64,000 nt of DNA from CAZNKU01 sp045541135 (GTDB taxonomy: Bacteria > Bacillota > Clostridia > Monoglobales > Firm-18), in assembly GCA_045541135.1 (NCBI GenBank), contig JAZQIO010000006.1:12447-76446 (forward strand), read 5' to 3'. Of this stretch, positions 7,841 through 16,178 are shown piece by piece. Each line of letters opens with the position of its first letter. The stretch's first letter is position 1. Made by a program: the position numbers and the translations under genes. The notes beneath the pieces are model-generated. The model saw nothing but the letters and a program-made list of their open reading frames with translations, had not been told where the DNA came from and ran no database searches.

Positions 7841-8695
7841 ATGAAATGTTTTTTTGAAACTTGTTCAGATGCTGTAGCTTATACTATGGAAGAAAAAAGC
7901 TTTGGTATTTTTTATTCTGAAAAGAGAAATCCGAACCCGTTTGTGCACATTCACGAATGCTGTGAGGTATTCTTTTGCCTTGATGGGGGAAGAAGCTTTC
8001 TTATAGATGACAAGGTTTACGATATTTCCGACGGTGATTTGTTTATTATAAATCAGTTTGAGGCACACAAGGTTGTTCCATCGGATAAAAGCAATTTTAC
8101 AAGATATATTCTGCACATTCATCCGTCGTTTATATATTCAAATTCTTACGGTGACGTTAATCTGGCAGACTGCTTTTATTCCTCGGAGAAGATGACTAAA
8201 ATTTCACTTACAGAAGAAGAAAAGAAAAAGATGAAATCTTTTTTTGAGGCACTTGACGTTGAACATTCCTATGGGGATGAGCTTTATAAAAGAATTGGTG
8301 TTACGGAAATTTTGCTTGAAATAAACAGGATGTTTACAGAGCACACCCAAAGCACTTCTTCAAATTTCAGCCACAAGACAATTCAGCTTGCGGTTGATTA
8401 CATAAATAAAAATTTTGCCCTTCCGATTAATATTGAAGATGTTGCACAAAAAAGCTTTGTTTCACCAACTCAGCTTTCAAGACTTTTTAAGCGTTATTGC
8501 GGTACTACCGTTACAAAATATATTACAAGTAAACGCATAACAGAGGCTAAAAAGCTTTTAGCAAACGGTAAAAGCGTTACGGAAGCGGCATTTATGTGCG
8601 GCTTTAACGACTATGCCAGCTTTATACGCACCTTTAAAAAGGGCGTAGGTGTTCCACCGGGGAAATATAAGGGGAATTTTTTCAGTGCCAAATAA
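7841..8695 (+). CDS. AraC-family transcriptional regulator
   Basis: 284 residues. The N-terminal part (about 20-130) is a cupin-type ligand domain (HIHECCEVFFCLDGGRSFLIDD, then GDLFIINQFEAHKV). The C-terminal part (about 180-280) is an AraC double helix-turn-helix (IEDVAQKSFVSPTQLSRLFKRYCG and VTEAAFMCGFNDYASFIRTFKKGVG). The start is the ATG at 7841 after GGGAGGG. It is divergent from kduI-GH88 and upstream of a CBM9-like gene, so it most likely senses an uronate breakdown product and controls the kduI operon. That target is inferred from position only. Confidence 0.88.
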   Translation: MKCFFETCSDAVAYTMEEKSFGIFYSEKRNPNPFVHIHECCEVFFCLDGGRSFLIDDKVYDISDGDLFIINQFEAHKVVPSDKSNFTRYILHIHPSFIYSNSYGDVNLADCFYSSEKMTKISLTEEEKKKMKSFFEALDVEHSYGDELYKRIGVTEILLEINRMFTEHTQSTSSNFSHKTIQLAVDYINKNFALPINIEDVAQKSFVSPTQLSRLFKRYCGTTVTKYITSKRITEAKKLLANGKSVTEAAFMCGFNDYASFIRTFKKGVGVPPGKYKGNFFSAK

Positions 8696-8706
8696 ACTTT
8701 TGCATA

Positions 8707-8735
8707 TTGAAATATATTTTATGTTGTGTTAGAAT
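8707..8735 (+). promoter_or_regulatory. Promoter of the CBM9-like gene
   Basis: TTGAAA, 17-nt spacer, TAGAAT, about 55 bases before the CBM9-like start and directly after the araC stop. Confidence 0.65.
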
Positions 8736-8790
8736 AACTGTAATGACTTTATATAGGAAAATAATTGATTTTAAATTGGAGGAAGATAAA

Positions 8791-9390
8791 ATGTATATTA
8801 TAAAAAAAACAGAAAACAGAAAGCTTTCAATGTTTGACAAGGCGTGGGACAACGCAAATGTTGCAGAGGTTAACTGCATAAACTGGAGTGAATTTCACTA
8901 TGCACCAAATACCACTGCAAAAATTCTTTACAATGACTACGGCATTTATGTACAGATGCAGACAGATGAAGAGGAAATTCTTGCAAAGCGCACAAAGCAG
9001 AATGATGATGTTTCTAATGACAGCTGTATGGAATTTTTCTTCCGTCCCAATGAAAATGACCCACACTACTTAAACTTTGAATTTAATCCTTTCGGTACTA
9101 TGTATTTTGGCTACCGTACCGACAGATATAATTATATAAATCCCGATGTAAAAAACAGCTTTTTTGAAGTAGAAACTTTTGTTGATGAGGGTATATGGAT
9201 TTTGCAGTACTTTGTGCCATTCACCCTTATTGACAGCCTTGCAGGCGGACATACAAAGAAAATGTACGGTAACCTTTTTAAGGTTGGTGTGGAAACTGCC
9301 ATAGAACATTATGTTACATATGCACCAATAAATACAGAAGAACCTGATTTTCACAGGCCTGAGTGTTTTGTTGAATTCATTCTTGAGTAA
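8791..9390 (+). CDS. Carbohydrate-binding family 9-like protein
   Basis: 199 residues that make up a stand-alone CBM9-like/DOMON-type beta-sandwich: FDKAWDNANVAEVNCINWSEFHYAPNT, then CMEFFFRPNENDPHYLNFEFNPFGTMYFGYR, and a final IEHYVTYAPINTEEPDFHRPECFVEFILE. Such free CBM9-like proteins occur in polysaccharide-use loci of Firmicutes and Bacteroidetes with no defined activity. There is no signal peptide, so it is probably cytoplasmic. The start is the ATG at 8791, chosen because GGAGGAAG lies before it; the frame extends upstream to 8707 but that part overlaps the promoter. It is followed by a strong terminator and so is probably transcribed alone. Confidence 0.8.
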   Translation: MYIIKKTENRKLSMFDKAWDNANVAEVNCINWSEFHYAPNTTAKILYNDYGIYVQMQTDEEEILAKRTKQNDDVSNDSCMEFFFRPNENDPHYLNFEFNPFGTMYFGYRTDRYNYINPDVKNSFFEVETFVDEGIWILQYFVPFTLIDSLAGGHTKKMYGNLFKVGVETAIEHYVTYAPINTEEPDFHRPECFVEFILE

Positions 9391-9409
9391 GGCTAAGATT
9401 TTGGCGACG

Positions 9410-9520
9410 AACGTTCAAAGGCAATGAAAAGGTAAATGAAGATAGTGATAATTTTTATTTGTAATTATAGTTGTTTGGTAGGAATCCGTAGAAACACGGA
9501 TTCCTTTTTTGCCTTTGAAC
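9410..9520. repeat. Long-range inverted repeat enclosing a terminator
   Basis: GTTCAAAGGCA (9410-9420) is repeated perfectly inverted as TGCCTTTGAAC (9510-9520), with the CBM9 terminator inside. A phrase close to TAAGGCTAAGATTTTGGCGA at 9390-9408 recurs near 9616-9636 with small changes, so the 9.4-9.64 kb gap is built from repeated pieces. Confidence 0.5.
9481..9510 (+). terminator. Terminator of the CBM9-like gene
   Basis: Nine-bp stem GGAATCCGT / ACGGATTCC, loop AGAAAC, then six T. Confidence 0.9.
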
Positions 9521-9522
9521 TA

Positions 9523-9600
9523 TAAACAAACTTCACCCTTGACGTACCATTGTACGCCTTCGGGTAACCCTACGGTTCAGTTTGTTCATTCTTCATCCAA
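9523..9600. repeat. Partial copy of the GAACAAACTTCACC inverted-repeat core
   Basis: AAACAAACTTCACCC ... GGTTCAGTTTGTTC forms an inverted repeat with TTCGGGTAACCC in between, matching the core of element A (930-1105) and of element B (12909-12980). The outer ends of those elements are missing here. Confidence 0.5.
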
Positions 9601-9683
9601 AATCCCTACGCCTTTTAAGGCTGTGATTTTGGCGATGAACCTTTATAGTTGATAGTAGATAGTTGATAGTGGATAGTTATGGA

Positions 9684-9831
9684 GGGAACGCAATGCGTTC
9701 CTTCTTTTAAATTGAAAATTATGGATGATAAACTTCGTTTATCTTTTTAAAAAGAAATGCAAAGCATTTCTACCAAAACTATTCATTATTCATTATTCAT
9801 TATTCACTGTTAATTTTGCTTTGCAAAATTA
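9684..9831. repeat. Array of micro-hairpins and ATTCATT repeats
   Basis: A run of short perfect palindromes with 1-3-nt loops: GGAACGCA-A-TGCGTTCC (9685-9701), GATAAAC-TTC-GTTTATC (9727-9743), GAAATGC-AAA-GCATTTC and AATTTTGC-TTT-GCAAAATT, plus ATTCATTATT tandem copies. The last palindrome supplies the C-terminal codons of the araC gene on the - strand. No gene is seen in 9391-9809. Confidence 0.5.
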
Positions 9832-10607
9832 AATGCCGTTTCGCCCATATACTTTTTAAACATTTTGCTGAAGTAGTAAATGTCTTCAATATTAACTTCC
9901 TTTGCGGCTTCGGATACGCTGAATTCACCTGTTTTCAGTAGTTCCGAAGCTTTTTTTATTTTAAGCATATTTTTATATTCTATAGGTGACATACCTGTTA
10001 TTTTTTTAAACTTTCTGCGAAATGTAGCAGGACTTGTAAAGCACATTTTTGCAATTTCGTCTACATTAATTTCGTTCATATAATTATTTTCTATATAGAG
10101 TATACCTTTATTTATGGTGGAATCCTTGTTATCCTTTGCAAGCACGTCTGTAAGCAGTCCGTTATATATTTCCCAGAATATTGACTGCCCTTTTATTTTG
10201 TAACCAAGCTTGCCCTTTTCAAAAACATCTGCAAGTGATAAAAACAGGTTTAAATATATGCCGTATTTGTCATTTGATATTACAAACATACTGTCGGATA
10301 TAACACAGCCGTCTGCCATTGAAAACATTATGGATATAGCCTTGCCCTTTGGATTTTCCTCCCATTTTGAAACATAGGTTGCATCGGGAGGAAGATACAA
10401 AATATCCCCTTTTTTGGTTACAAGCTTTGTACCGTCTTCTAAAATAAAGGTCTGCACACCCTCTTGTATATAAAAAAAGCGCTCTGTAGATAACTGCCCC
10501 TTTGTACGTACCGTGGTGCGGTCTACCTTTGATATTATATTACTGTAAAGCTTTGAAAGACAAAGGTCTTTATCTAAAAGCTTTTTTATGTGCTCGGTAT
10601 TGTTCAA
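9810..10607 (-). CDS. AraC-family transcriptional regulator (second)
   Basis: 265 residues with an N-terminal cupin-like sensor (EGVQTFILEDGTKLVTKKGDILYLPPDATYVSKW) and a C-terminal AraC helix-turn-helix pair (INVDEIAKMCFTSPATFRRKFKKITG and VSEAAKEVNIEDIYYFSKMFKKYMG). The start is a TTG at 10607, supported by AAAGGGGTG seven bases before it; there is no usable in-frame ATG nearby. It has a consensus-like promoter (TTGACA-17-TAAAAT) and is divergent from the Gfo/Idh-isomerase pair, its likely target. The last codons (FNFAKQN) lie in a micro-palindrome of the repeat array that follows, so the gene end may have been remodelled. Confidence 0.88.
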   Translation of the reverse strand: MNNTEHIKKLLDKDLCLSKLYSNIISKVDRTTVRTKGQLSTERFFYIQEGVQTFILEDGTKLVTKKGDILYLPPDATYVSKWEENPKGKAISIMFSMADGCVISDSMFVISNDKYGIYLNLFLSLADVFEKGKLGYKIKGQSIFWEIYNGLLTDVLAKDNKDSTINKGILYIENNYMNEINVDEIAKMCFTSPATFRRKFKKITGMSPIEYKNMLKIKKASELLKTGEFSVSEAAKEVNIEDIYYFSKMFKKYMGETAFNFAKQN

Positions 10608-10627
10608 TGTATCACCCCTTTGATTAT

Positions 10628-10656
10628 ATTTTACAAAGTTTGTTGTTGTTTGTCAA
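10628..10656 (-). promoter_or_regulatory. Promoter of the second araC gene
   Basis: On the - strand a perfect TTGACA, 17-nt spacer, TAAAAT, about 21 bases before the TTG start. Confidence 0.75.
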
Positions 10657-10709
10657 ATGAAAATAGGTTTTTGTGATTATATTATACAAATATATGCTTG
10701 ATTTATCTA

Positions 10710-10738
10710 TTGAAAACAAAAGGCTTATGGTATAAAAT
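10710..10738 (+). promoter_or_regulatory. Promoter of the Gfo/Idh-isomerase operon
   Basis: TTGAAA, 17-nt spacer, TAAAAT, about 20 bases before the start at 10759. It is divergent from the araC promoter, leaving roughly 50 bp between the two for an operator. Confidence 0.7.
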
Positions 10739-10758
10739 AAAATTATGAGGTGAAGTGT

Positions 10759-12006
10759 ATGAAGGTTAAAATAGGTATAGTTGGTTTTGGAGAATTTTCA
10801 CTTAGCCATCTTGATATATTTTTAAGGCATCCCGATGTTGAAACGGTGGTGGGTGCAGAGCTTAATACTGAAAGAAGAAATGCGGTTTCAAATGAATACG
10901 GCATTAAAATGTATCAAAGCTTTGACCAAATGCTTGAAAATGACAAAGATATAAACAGCGTAGGTATTTTTACGCCGAGGCATTTGCACGGACCTATGAT
11001 TATAAAGGCACTAAAGGCAGGGAAAAACGTGTTTTCCGCAGTGCCTATGGGCTGTACAAGGGAGGAAATATTTGAAATTTTAGATCTTGTAAAAACTACG
11101 GGACTTACCTTTGCAATGGCGGAAACCTGTTATTATTTCCCCTGCGCAGTGTGGGCAAGAAAGGCTAAAAAAGAGGGTAAATTCGGCGATGTTATGTACG
11201 GTGAGGCACAGTATTATCACGACATTACTGAAATGCTCGGTGCCTATGAATCCAAAGCTATTGCAGGCATACCGCCCATGTTTTACGGTACACATTCTGC
11301 TGCAATGCTTATATCTGTATTCGGCGAAAGCCCGAAGGAGGTAAGCTGTTTTGGTATTGAGGATAAAATCGGCGACGGTATTTACGGCAAGGGTGTAAAC
11401 CCCTGGGACAATTCATTTTCCAACGAAACTGCTGTTGTACGATTTGAAAGCGGTGCACTTGGAAGATTAAATGAATTCCGACGCATTGGTACAACAAGAC
11501 CCTCAAGCTATATAACAGGCATATACGGTAGTAAAGGGGCTTATGAATGTAGTGGCAATCAACACTTTTTTTCACAGGGCAAGGTTTTCGGTCAACAGCC
11601 ACAGTCTTTTGATGTAAGCGATGAAGTCAATACATACACCTTTGTGGAAAATAAGGAAAATATAAAAGACGGTGCAGGCAGACTTGACTATAAGTACCAC
11701 ACAGGCTGGTCTGCGGTACATAATACAAAACGCCTTCCAAAATGCCTTGTGGAAATGGCGGAGGAATACAGGGCAAAAAATGAGCTTTCACAAATCGGTC
11801 ACAACGGTTCACATTTCTTTACCATAGACGACTTTGTTAAGGCAGTTGTACAGAATCAAATACCGCCAATTAACGCATGGAGGTCTGCGGAATATACTTT
11901 GGTTGGCATTATTGCACACGAAAGTGCTGAACTGGGCGGAAAAACTTTGGAAATACCAAGTGTGGGAGACCTTCCCACAGACAAGGAGGTTTTGAATTTT
12001 GATTAG
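10759..12006 (+). CDS. Gfo/Idh/MocA-family NAD(P)-dependent oxidoreductase, EKP motif altered
   Basis: 415 residues. The N-terminal Rossmann domain opens with IGIVGFGEFSLSHLDIFLRHPDV (nucleotide loop GFGEFS, 9-14) and continues to SVGIFTPRHLHGPMIIKALKAGKNVF. At the position of the family's E-K-P motif the chain reads S-A-V-P-M-G (93-98), so the usual catalytic Lys is absent. The C-terminal alpha/beta domain follows (YGEAQYYHDI, HTGWSAVHNTKRLPK). Predicted to oxidise or reduce a sugar, sugar acid or glycoside; the substrate is unknown. The start at 10759 has AGGTGA five bases upstream, preferred over a GTG three codons earlier. It overlaps the isomerase gene by 8 bases. Confidence 0.85.
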   Translation: MKVKIGIVGFGEFSLSHLDIFLRHPDVETVVGAELNTERRNAVSNEYGIKMYQSFDQMLENDKDINSVGIFTPRHLHGPMIIKALKAGKNVFSAVPMGCTREEIFEILDLVKTTGLTFAMAETCYYFPCAVWARKAKKEGKFGDVMYGEAQYYHDITEMLGAYESKAIAGIPPMFYGTHSAAMLISVFGESPKEVSCFGIEDKIGDGIYGKGVNPWDNSFSNETAVVRFESGALGRLNEFRRIGTTRPSSYITGIYGSKGAYECSGNQHFFSQGKVFGQQPQSFDVSDEVNTYTFVENKENIKDGAGRLDYKYHTGWSAVHNTKRLPKCLVEMAEEYRAKNELSQIGHNGSHFFTIDDFVKAVVQNQIPPINAWRSAEYTLVGIIAHESAELGGKTLEIPSVGDLPTDKEVLNFD

Positions 12007-12748
12007 TTGTTGTATAGATATGATGTTTTCATACTGCGATTTTTACGATAGGTTTGAGGAAGTTAAAAAATGCGGTATAGATACAATAGAATTCTGGAAA
12101 TGGTCAAATAAAATTATAAGTAAAATTCAAGACAGCGGACTTAATGTTTCTGTTTTTAACCTTGACAGTACTGACGAAGAGCTTTCCTACCACCTTTCAA
12201 GAGGTATTATAAACGACGGCAGAGTTGATGACTTTTTGCAGGCGTTGGAGGAAAGTATACCTGTTTACAAGGCTTTGGATGCAAAGGCTATGATAGTGCT
12301 TATTGGTGAAAATGCACCCTACAGTGAGGAAAATGTTATAAAGTGCTTAAATGCCGCAAAGCCTATGCTTAATGAATACGATGTTAACTTGGTTGTAGAG
12401 CCTTTAAATAACATAGACAGAGTGGGTTATTCCATGCCCTACGCAAAGCCCGTTTTTGAAATGTTAAGAAAGGTAGGAAGCCCTCGTATAAAGATGCTTT
12501 ACGACATTTATCACCAGAATATGATGGGTGATTTTTCAATGGAGGATATAAGGGAAAACATATATATTATAGGACATTTTCACGTTGCTGATGCACCGGG
12601 CAGAAACGAGCCGGGTACAGGCAAGGTGGACTATGTAAGCATTTTAAAAGAAATTAAAAAGCTTGATTATAAGGGTTATATTGGTCTTGAATACAAGGCT
12701 ACTCAAAAAGACCAAGCTACGCTTGGCTTTTTAATGAATAATGAATAG
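11999..12748 (+). CDS. Sugar-phosphate isomerase/epimerase, hydroxypyruvate isomerase-like TIM barrel
   Basis: 249 residues of the xylose-isomerase-like TIM barrel superfamily, closest in pattern to hydroxypyruvate isomerase. The first strand is ISCCIDMMFSY, then GIDTIEFWKW; metal-ligand glutamates lie in NLVVEPLNNID and YIGLEYKAT; IKMLYDIYHQNMMGD and HFHVADAPGRNEPGTG are typical. The start is a TTG at 11999, supported by AAGGAGG nine bases upstream and because the first conserved strand would be lost at the next ATG (12020). It overlaps the oxidoreductase by 8 bases, so both act in one pathway, probably isomerising the oxidised sugar. The C terminus LMNNE is encoded by an AATGAATAATGAA repeat, which may have replaced the original end. 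Confidence 0.85.
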   Translation: MISCCIDMMFSYCDFYDRFEEVKKCGIDTIEFWKWSNKIISKIQDSGLNVSVFNLDSTDEELSYHLSRGIINDGRVDDFLQALEESIPVYKALDAKAMIVLIGENAPYSEENVIKCLNAAKPMLNEYDVNLVVEPLNNIDRVGYSMPYAKPVFEMLRKVGSPRIKMLYDIYHQNMMGDFSMEDIRENIYIIGHFHVADAPGRNEPGTGKVDYVSILKEIKKLDYKGYIGLEYKATQKDQATLGFLMNNE

Positions 12749-12770
12749 TTAATAATGAATAATGAAGGAA

Positions 12771-13001
12771 GGGAATGTAAAAAAAGTCCAGAACGCAAGA
12801 AAAAACAAAAAGCAAGATATTATCAATAAAATAATCGAATTAAATTTATGAAAACAAGGTAGAAAAATCGAAATTGTTCGATTTTTCATAAAATTACTTT
12901 TTTCTTGCTATGAACAAACCTCCCCCGAGCCGTACCATCGTACTGTCTCGGGTCACCCCTTCGATTCGGTTTGTCCATTCTGAAACATTTTTTCCTATCC
13001 C
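12771..13001. repeat. Intergenic inverted-repeat element B
   Basis: Shares its start (GGGAATGTAAAAAAAGTCCA) and end (CATTTTTTCCTATCCC) with element A at 792-1125, as well as the core GAACAAAC...GGTTTGTCCATTC; the interior differs and is about 100 bp shorter. The two ends are imperfect inverted repeats. It follows the isomerase stop by 22 bases. The whole 12749-13092 gap otherwise holds only an AT repeat and the next terminator. Confidence 0.6.
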
Positions 13002-13019
13002 CTCTAAAACAAAATCAAG

Positions 13020-13050
13020 GGACTGTAACAAATTTTTACAGTCCATTTTT
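13020..13050 (+). terminator. Terminator after the Gfo/Idh-isomerase operon
   Basis: Nine-bp stem GGACTGTAA / TTACAGTCC, loop CAAATTT, then ATTTTTT. It lies downstream of repeat element B. Confidence 0.8.
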
Positions 13051-13092
13051 TATTACACTGAGCACCGATGAATAGTGCCCTACTTATAGTGT

Positions 13093-15153
13093 CTAATTTT
13101 CATTTATCATATAATTATAAACCATAACAACAGCTTCTGCCCTTGTGATAGGTGTTTTAGGCTTCAAATAACCGCCGTTTCCGCAAATTACATTCATACC
13201 CGTAAGTATTGCAGGGTAGCCTATTTTACCCTCTGAAAGCAAATTTTCGTCTGCATATTCAACCTTGAATATATTTGAAAGTTTTGCAACCCTATCAAGT
13301 CCGTCAAGGCGTACCATATACACAAACGCATCTTCACGCAGTACCTGACCGTCGGGATTTTTTTCTTCTTCTGTTAATATGCCGTCATATATAAAGTTTT
13401 CATAAAGCATATCTTGGGGATATGTAAGATAATCCTGATAATGTATACCTGCCGCAAAAAGTCTTAGTAAATCATACTGACTGATTGGTGCATCGGGATT
13501 GAATTTATCTCCGTCAAAGCCAATTTGTATTTCTGCAAGCTTGTTAATTTTTTCTTCAGCCCAATGACCTTTAAGGTCAGAATATTCATAGCTTTTCTGT
13601 TCGTGATATATTTCTTCTTTATATTCTTCACCCGTAAAGGCGTCTATCAAAGTACCATATTCCTTCAATGTAAAACAAGGGATATATTCGCCGCCTGACA
13701 ATACCCATATACACTTAATAGTAGTAATGTCAAACAAGCATTTAGTAGCCATATTATTTGAAATTACGTTTGATGCATCATCAAAAACCTTGTCGTTTTC
13801 AAAATCAAGACGGTAACTTATAATTTTATTTGTTTTAACATTAAAGGTTACATTAATACCGTCATCAATATATCTTATATCATTTACATAACGGTCAAAA
13901 TCAAAGGAACATTCATTATTGTAACCGTTAATTTCCTGTTCTCTGCACTGAGCCGATTCCTCCGGTGCAACAGCTTTCAAAAATTCATCAACCTTTTCAG
14001 AGGCATCCTCTTTCTGTTTATCCGTAAGTTCGTTGCTTTCATAATCATACTTACCGCCGGAATACAAACTTAAAACTTTACCGCTTTCACCGTCAAAACT
14101 TGCAGTAAGATATTTGTAATCATCTTTATTACTTGTTTCATAGCGAAGACTTACTATGTATTTTTCATCACTTTTTGTTATGTTATATGAAGCAAGTTCC
14201 ATATCAGAATCGATGCTTACATAAGGAAGACTTTTCAAATACTTCTGTGCCTCATCTTTTGAAATCAATCCTTCCACATTTGCAAGCTCTTTAATTTCCT
14301 GTTCTGTCAGCATATTTTTATTGGTTTCAACTGCTGCTTCATCTCTTAATATGCCTCCACCGGAACCACCGAAAATAATATTTTCGCTTTCATCCTCATA
14401 CACTCTGTCATAAGGATACACCGCTGAAACAAATCCGTAATCAGCATCCTTACTGCGGTAAACCAGAACTGTTTTATTTTCATCATCTTCATTGTTGTAG
14501 GAATTCGCATCTTTGTATATCAATTCCATTGGAAATACATTTATATAGTGGTGTTCTCCCGTAGCATCAGGTGTTTTTGTTGTCCACTTTGCATCATAGT
14601 TATAGTTGACATTCATATTTCTTATATACGGTATGTCATCGTAAACTACAATTCGTAAATCCGCATAATTATCCTTAACTTCTTTCATTCCGGAATACCG
14701 TCTGAAAGTAAGCCTGTATGTATTATTACTTACAAACCAGGATTCGGCGTCAAACTCAAATGCTTCAGCATCAGCATAAACTTCCGGCAAAGCTCTTTGC
14801 AGGAAATTTTCTGCAAATTTTACTATATCTCCTTTGGAAAGTGACGTAAGTTTTTTTTCAGACTTTAATAAATTGTCATAAAAATAATATCTGTTAATTC
14901 TGCCCTGTTCGTCACAGGATACTTCAATATGTGCATTACCATCTTCCTTAGCCCAACTGAATGTATAGTTTGTCTTGCCGTTTTCATCATAGGCGTAGGG
15001 ACTGAATTCCGTATATTCTCCGGGGATATCAACCTTGGATTTTACGTTCAACAATACAGTTTCCATGGCCTTTGAGGCATCGTTATCCGCAAACACCGCA
15101 GTACATGATAAAACCATAACCGTTACCAATAAAATGCTGATAATTTTTTTCAT
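13093..15153 (-). CDS. Secreted SLH-domain protein with YcdB/YcdC-like (PepSY-type) region
   Basis: 686 residues. Residues 1-22 are a signal peptide (MKKIISILLVTVMVLSCTAVFA). The long middle part resembles YcdB/YcdC, with repeated PepSY-like modules (ISKDEAQKYLKSLPYVS, YLTASFDGESGKVLSLYSGG, LTDKQKEDASEKVDEFL). The C-terminal part from about 528 carries S-layer homology motifs: YSDLKGHWAEEKINKLAE with FNPDAPISQYDLLRLFAAG, and a last one with GGYLKPKTPITRAEAVVMVYNYM. It should be exported and bound to cell-wall secondary polymer. It is the third gene of an operon with an ECF sigma factor and an anti-sigma-like protein, so it is either their main target or the envelope-stress sensor input. Ligand and activity are unknown. 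Confidence 0.85.
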   Translation of the reverse strand: MKKIISILLVTVMVLSCTAVFADNDASKAMETVLLNVKSKVDIPGEYTEFSPYAYDENGKTNYTFSWAKEDGNAHIEVSCDEQGRINRYYFYDNLLKSEKKLTSLSKGDIVKFAENFLQRALPEVYADAEAFEFDAESWFVSNNTYRLTFRRYSGMKEVKDNYADLRIVVYDDIPYIRNMNVNYNYDAKWTTKTPDATGEHHYINVFPMELIYKDANSYNNEDDENKTVLVYRSKDADYGFVSAVYPYDRVYEDESENIIFGGSGGGILRDEAAVETNKNMLTEQEIKELANVEGLISKDEAQKYLKSLPYVSIDSDMELASYNITKSDEKYIVSLRYETSNKDDYKYLTASFDGESGKVLSLYSGGKYDYESNELTDKQKEDASEKVDEFLKAVAPEESAQCREQEINGYNNECSFDFDRYVNDIRYIDDGINVTFNVKTNKIISYRLDFENDKVFDDASNVISNNMATKCLFDITTIKCIWVLSGGEYIPCFTLKEYGTLIDAFTGEEYKEEIYHEQKSYEYSDLKGHWAEEKINKLAEIQIGFDGDKFNPDAPISQYDLLRLFAAGIHYQDYLTYPQDMLYENFIYDGILTEEEKNPDGQVLREDAFVYMVRLDGLDRVAKLSNIFKVEYADENLLSEGKIGYPAILTGMNVICGNGGYLKPKTPITRAEAVVMVYNYMINEN

Positions 15154-15182
15154 TCAGTCCATCTCCTTTTAATTGTCAATTT

Positions 15183-16178
15183 TTAATTATTAAAATAAGC
15201 CGATGATATCACCATATCATATACAGCAGAAGAATTATTTGTTTCGACATTATAAACAATGTAATAATCCTCACATTTTACAGCAAAATTCATATAGCCG
15301 TCAGATTTAATATTTTTTATTTCTTCGGGAGTTAAAACCTGTTCGTAAAAATTGTAATCACCGTCTTTGAAAACAGATACCGACATATAATTTCCAATAT
15401 CATTCTTAAACACTACCTTTAATCTGTTTGTATATTCTATAGCGTTGTAGAAATTAAATTTATCGGTATACACAACCGGCATAAACTGCGAATAAATGCT
15501 ATGATTCATAACCTCTGTAATCGTAAGGCTTTTATAAGCGCCAGCTGCACTGCCGCCACCGCTTGCAGAGCCACCTCCGCCACCGCCACCGGCAGAATAT
15601 GTTCCTCCGTATTTCTCTTCATCATTAACAGGATCACTTTCTTCCGGTACATTTTCGACATTATCCGAATCTGCCGGTTCAGACGGAGCAGGTGCAATAC
15701 GTGTATTTTCCTCCGGATTAAGCATAGCTACCATTGGATAGTCTTCCGTAAATTCGTCCTCCAATTCAGGATATGCTTTATTCAATTCTTCTGACAAGCT
15801 TTCTTCCGATGTCGTTGGAATTTGTTCAACCGGATGAACATTTTCTGTTTCAGTATTAAGGTTAACCTGATTATCGGACAATTTATTTTGTTCATCACTT
15901 TTTTGATTAATGTTTACAGCATATGTTGAAGTGCTGTTTCCTTCTGTAGTCTGAGGTGTATGTACTACGGGTCCTACATTTTTTCCCAAATTAGAATATA
16001 CTGCCACAAAAACACCTACTGCCACAACAGCTGCAATTGAAACAAATTTGTATCTGTTTAATCTTACTACCTTAACAGGCTTTTCTTTTGCAGCCATAAT
16101 ACCTGCCAAAATTTTTTCTTTTTGTTCTTTTGTAGGAGTTACGGAATCAAAACAGTCTGTTAATTCTTCAATCCTCAT
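15183..16178 (-). CDS. Membrane-anchored anti-sigma-factor-like protein
   Basis: 331 residues. A short cytoplasmic N terminus (1-43, RIEELTDCFDSVTPTKEQKEKILAGI) is followed by one membrane segment (about 44-66, FVSIAAVVAVGVFVAVYS). The rest is a long extracytoplasmic part with a Glu/Ser/Pro-rich linker, a glycine-rich run (YSAGGGGGGGSASGGGSAAG, about 195-214) and a small C-terminal folded domain (LTITEVMNHSIYSQFMPVVY onward). The topology and its place directly behind an ECF sigma gene (11-nt overlap) identify it as the probable anti-sigma factor; no zinc-binding ZAS motif is visible. The glycine run is a flexible tether rather than a recognised domain. Confidence 0.7.
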   Translation of the reverse strand: MRIEELTDCFDSVTPTKEQKEKILAGIMAAKEKPVKVVRLNRYKFVSIAAVVAVGVFVAVYSNLGKNVGPVVHTPQTTEGNSTSTYAVNINQKSDEQNKLSDNQVNLNTETENVHPVEQIPTTSEESLSEELNKAYPELEDEFTEDYPMVAMLNPEENTRIAPAPSEPADSDNVENVPEESDPVNDEEKYGGTYSAGGGGGGGSASGGGSAAGAYKSLTITEVMNHSIYSQFMPVVYTDKFNFYNAIEYTNRLKVVFKNDIGNYMSVSVFKDGDYNFYEQVLTPEEIKNIKSDGYMNFAVKCEDYYIVYNVETNNSSAVYDMVISSAYFNN

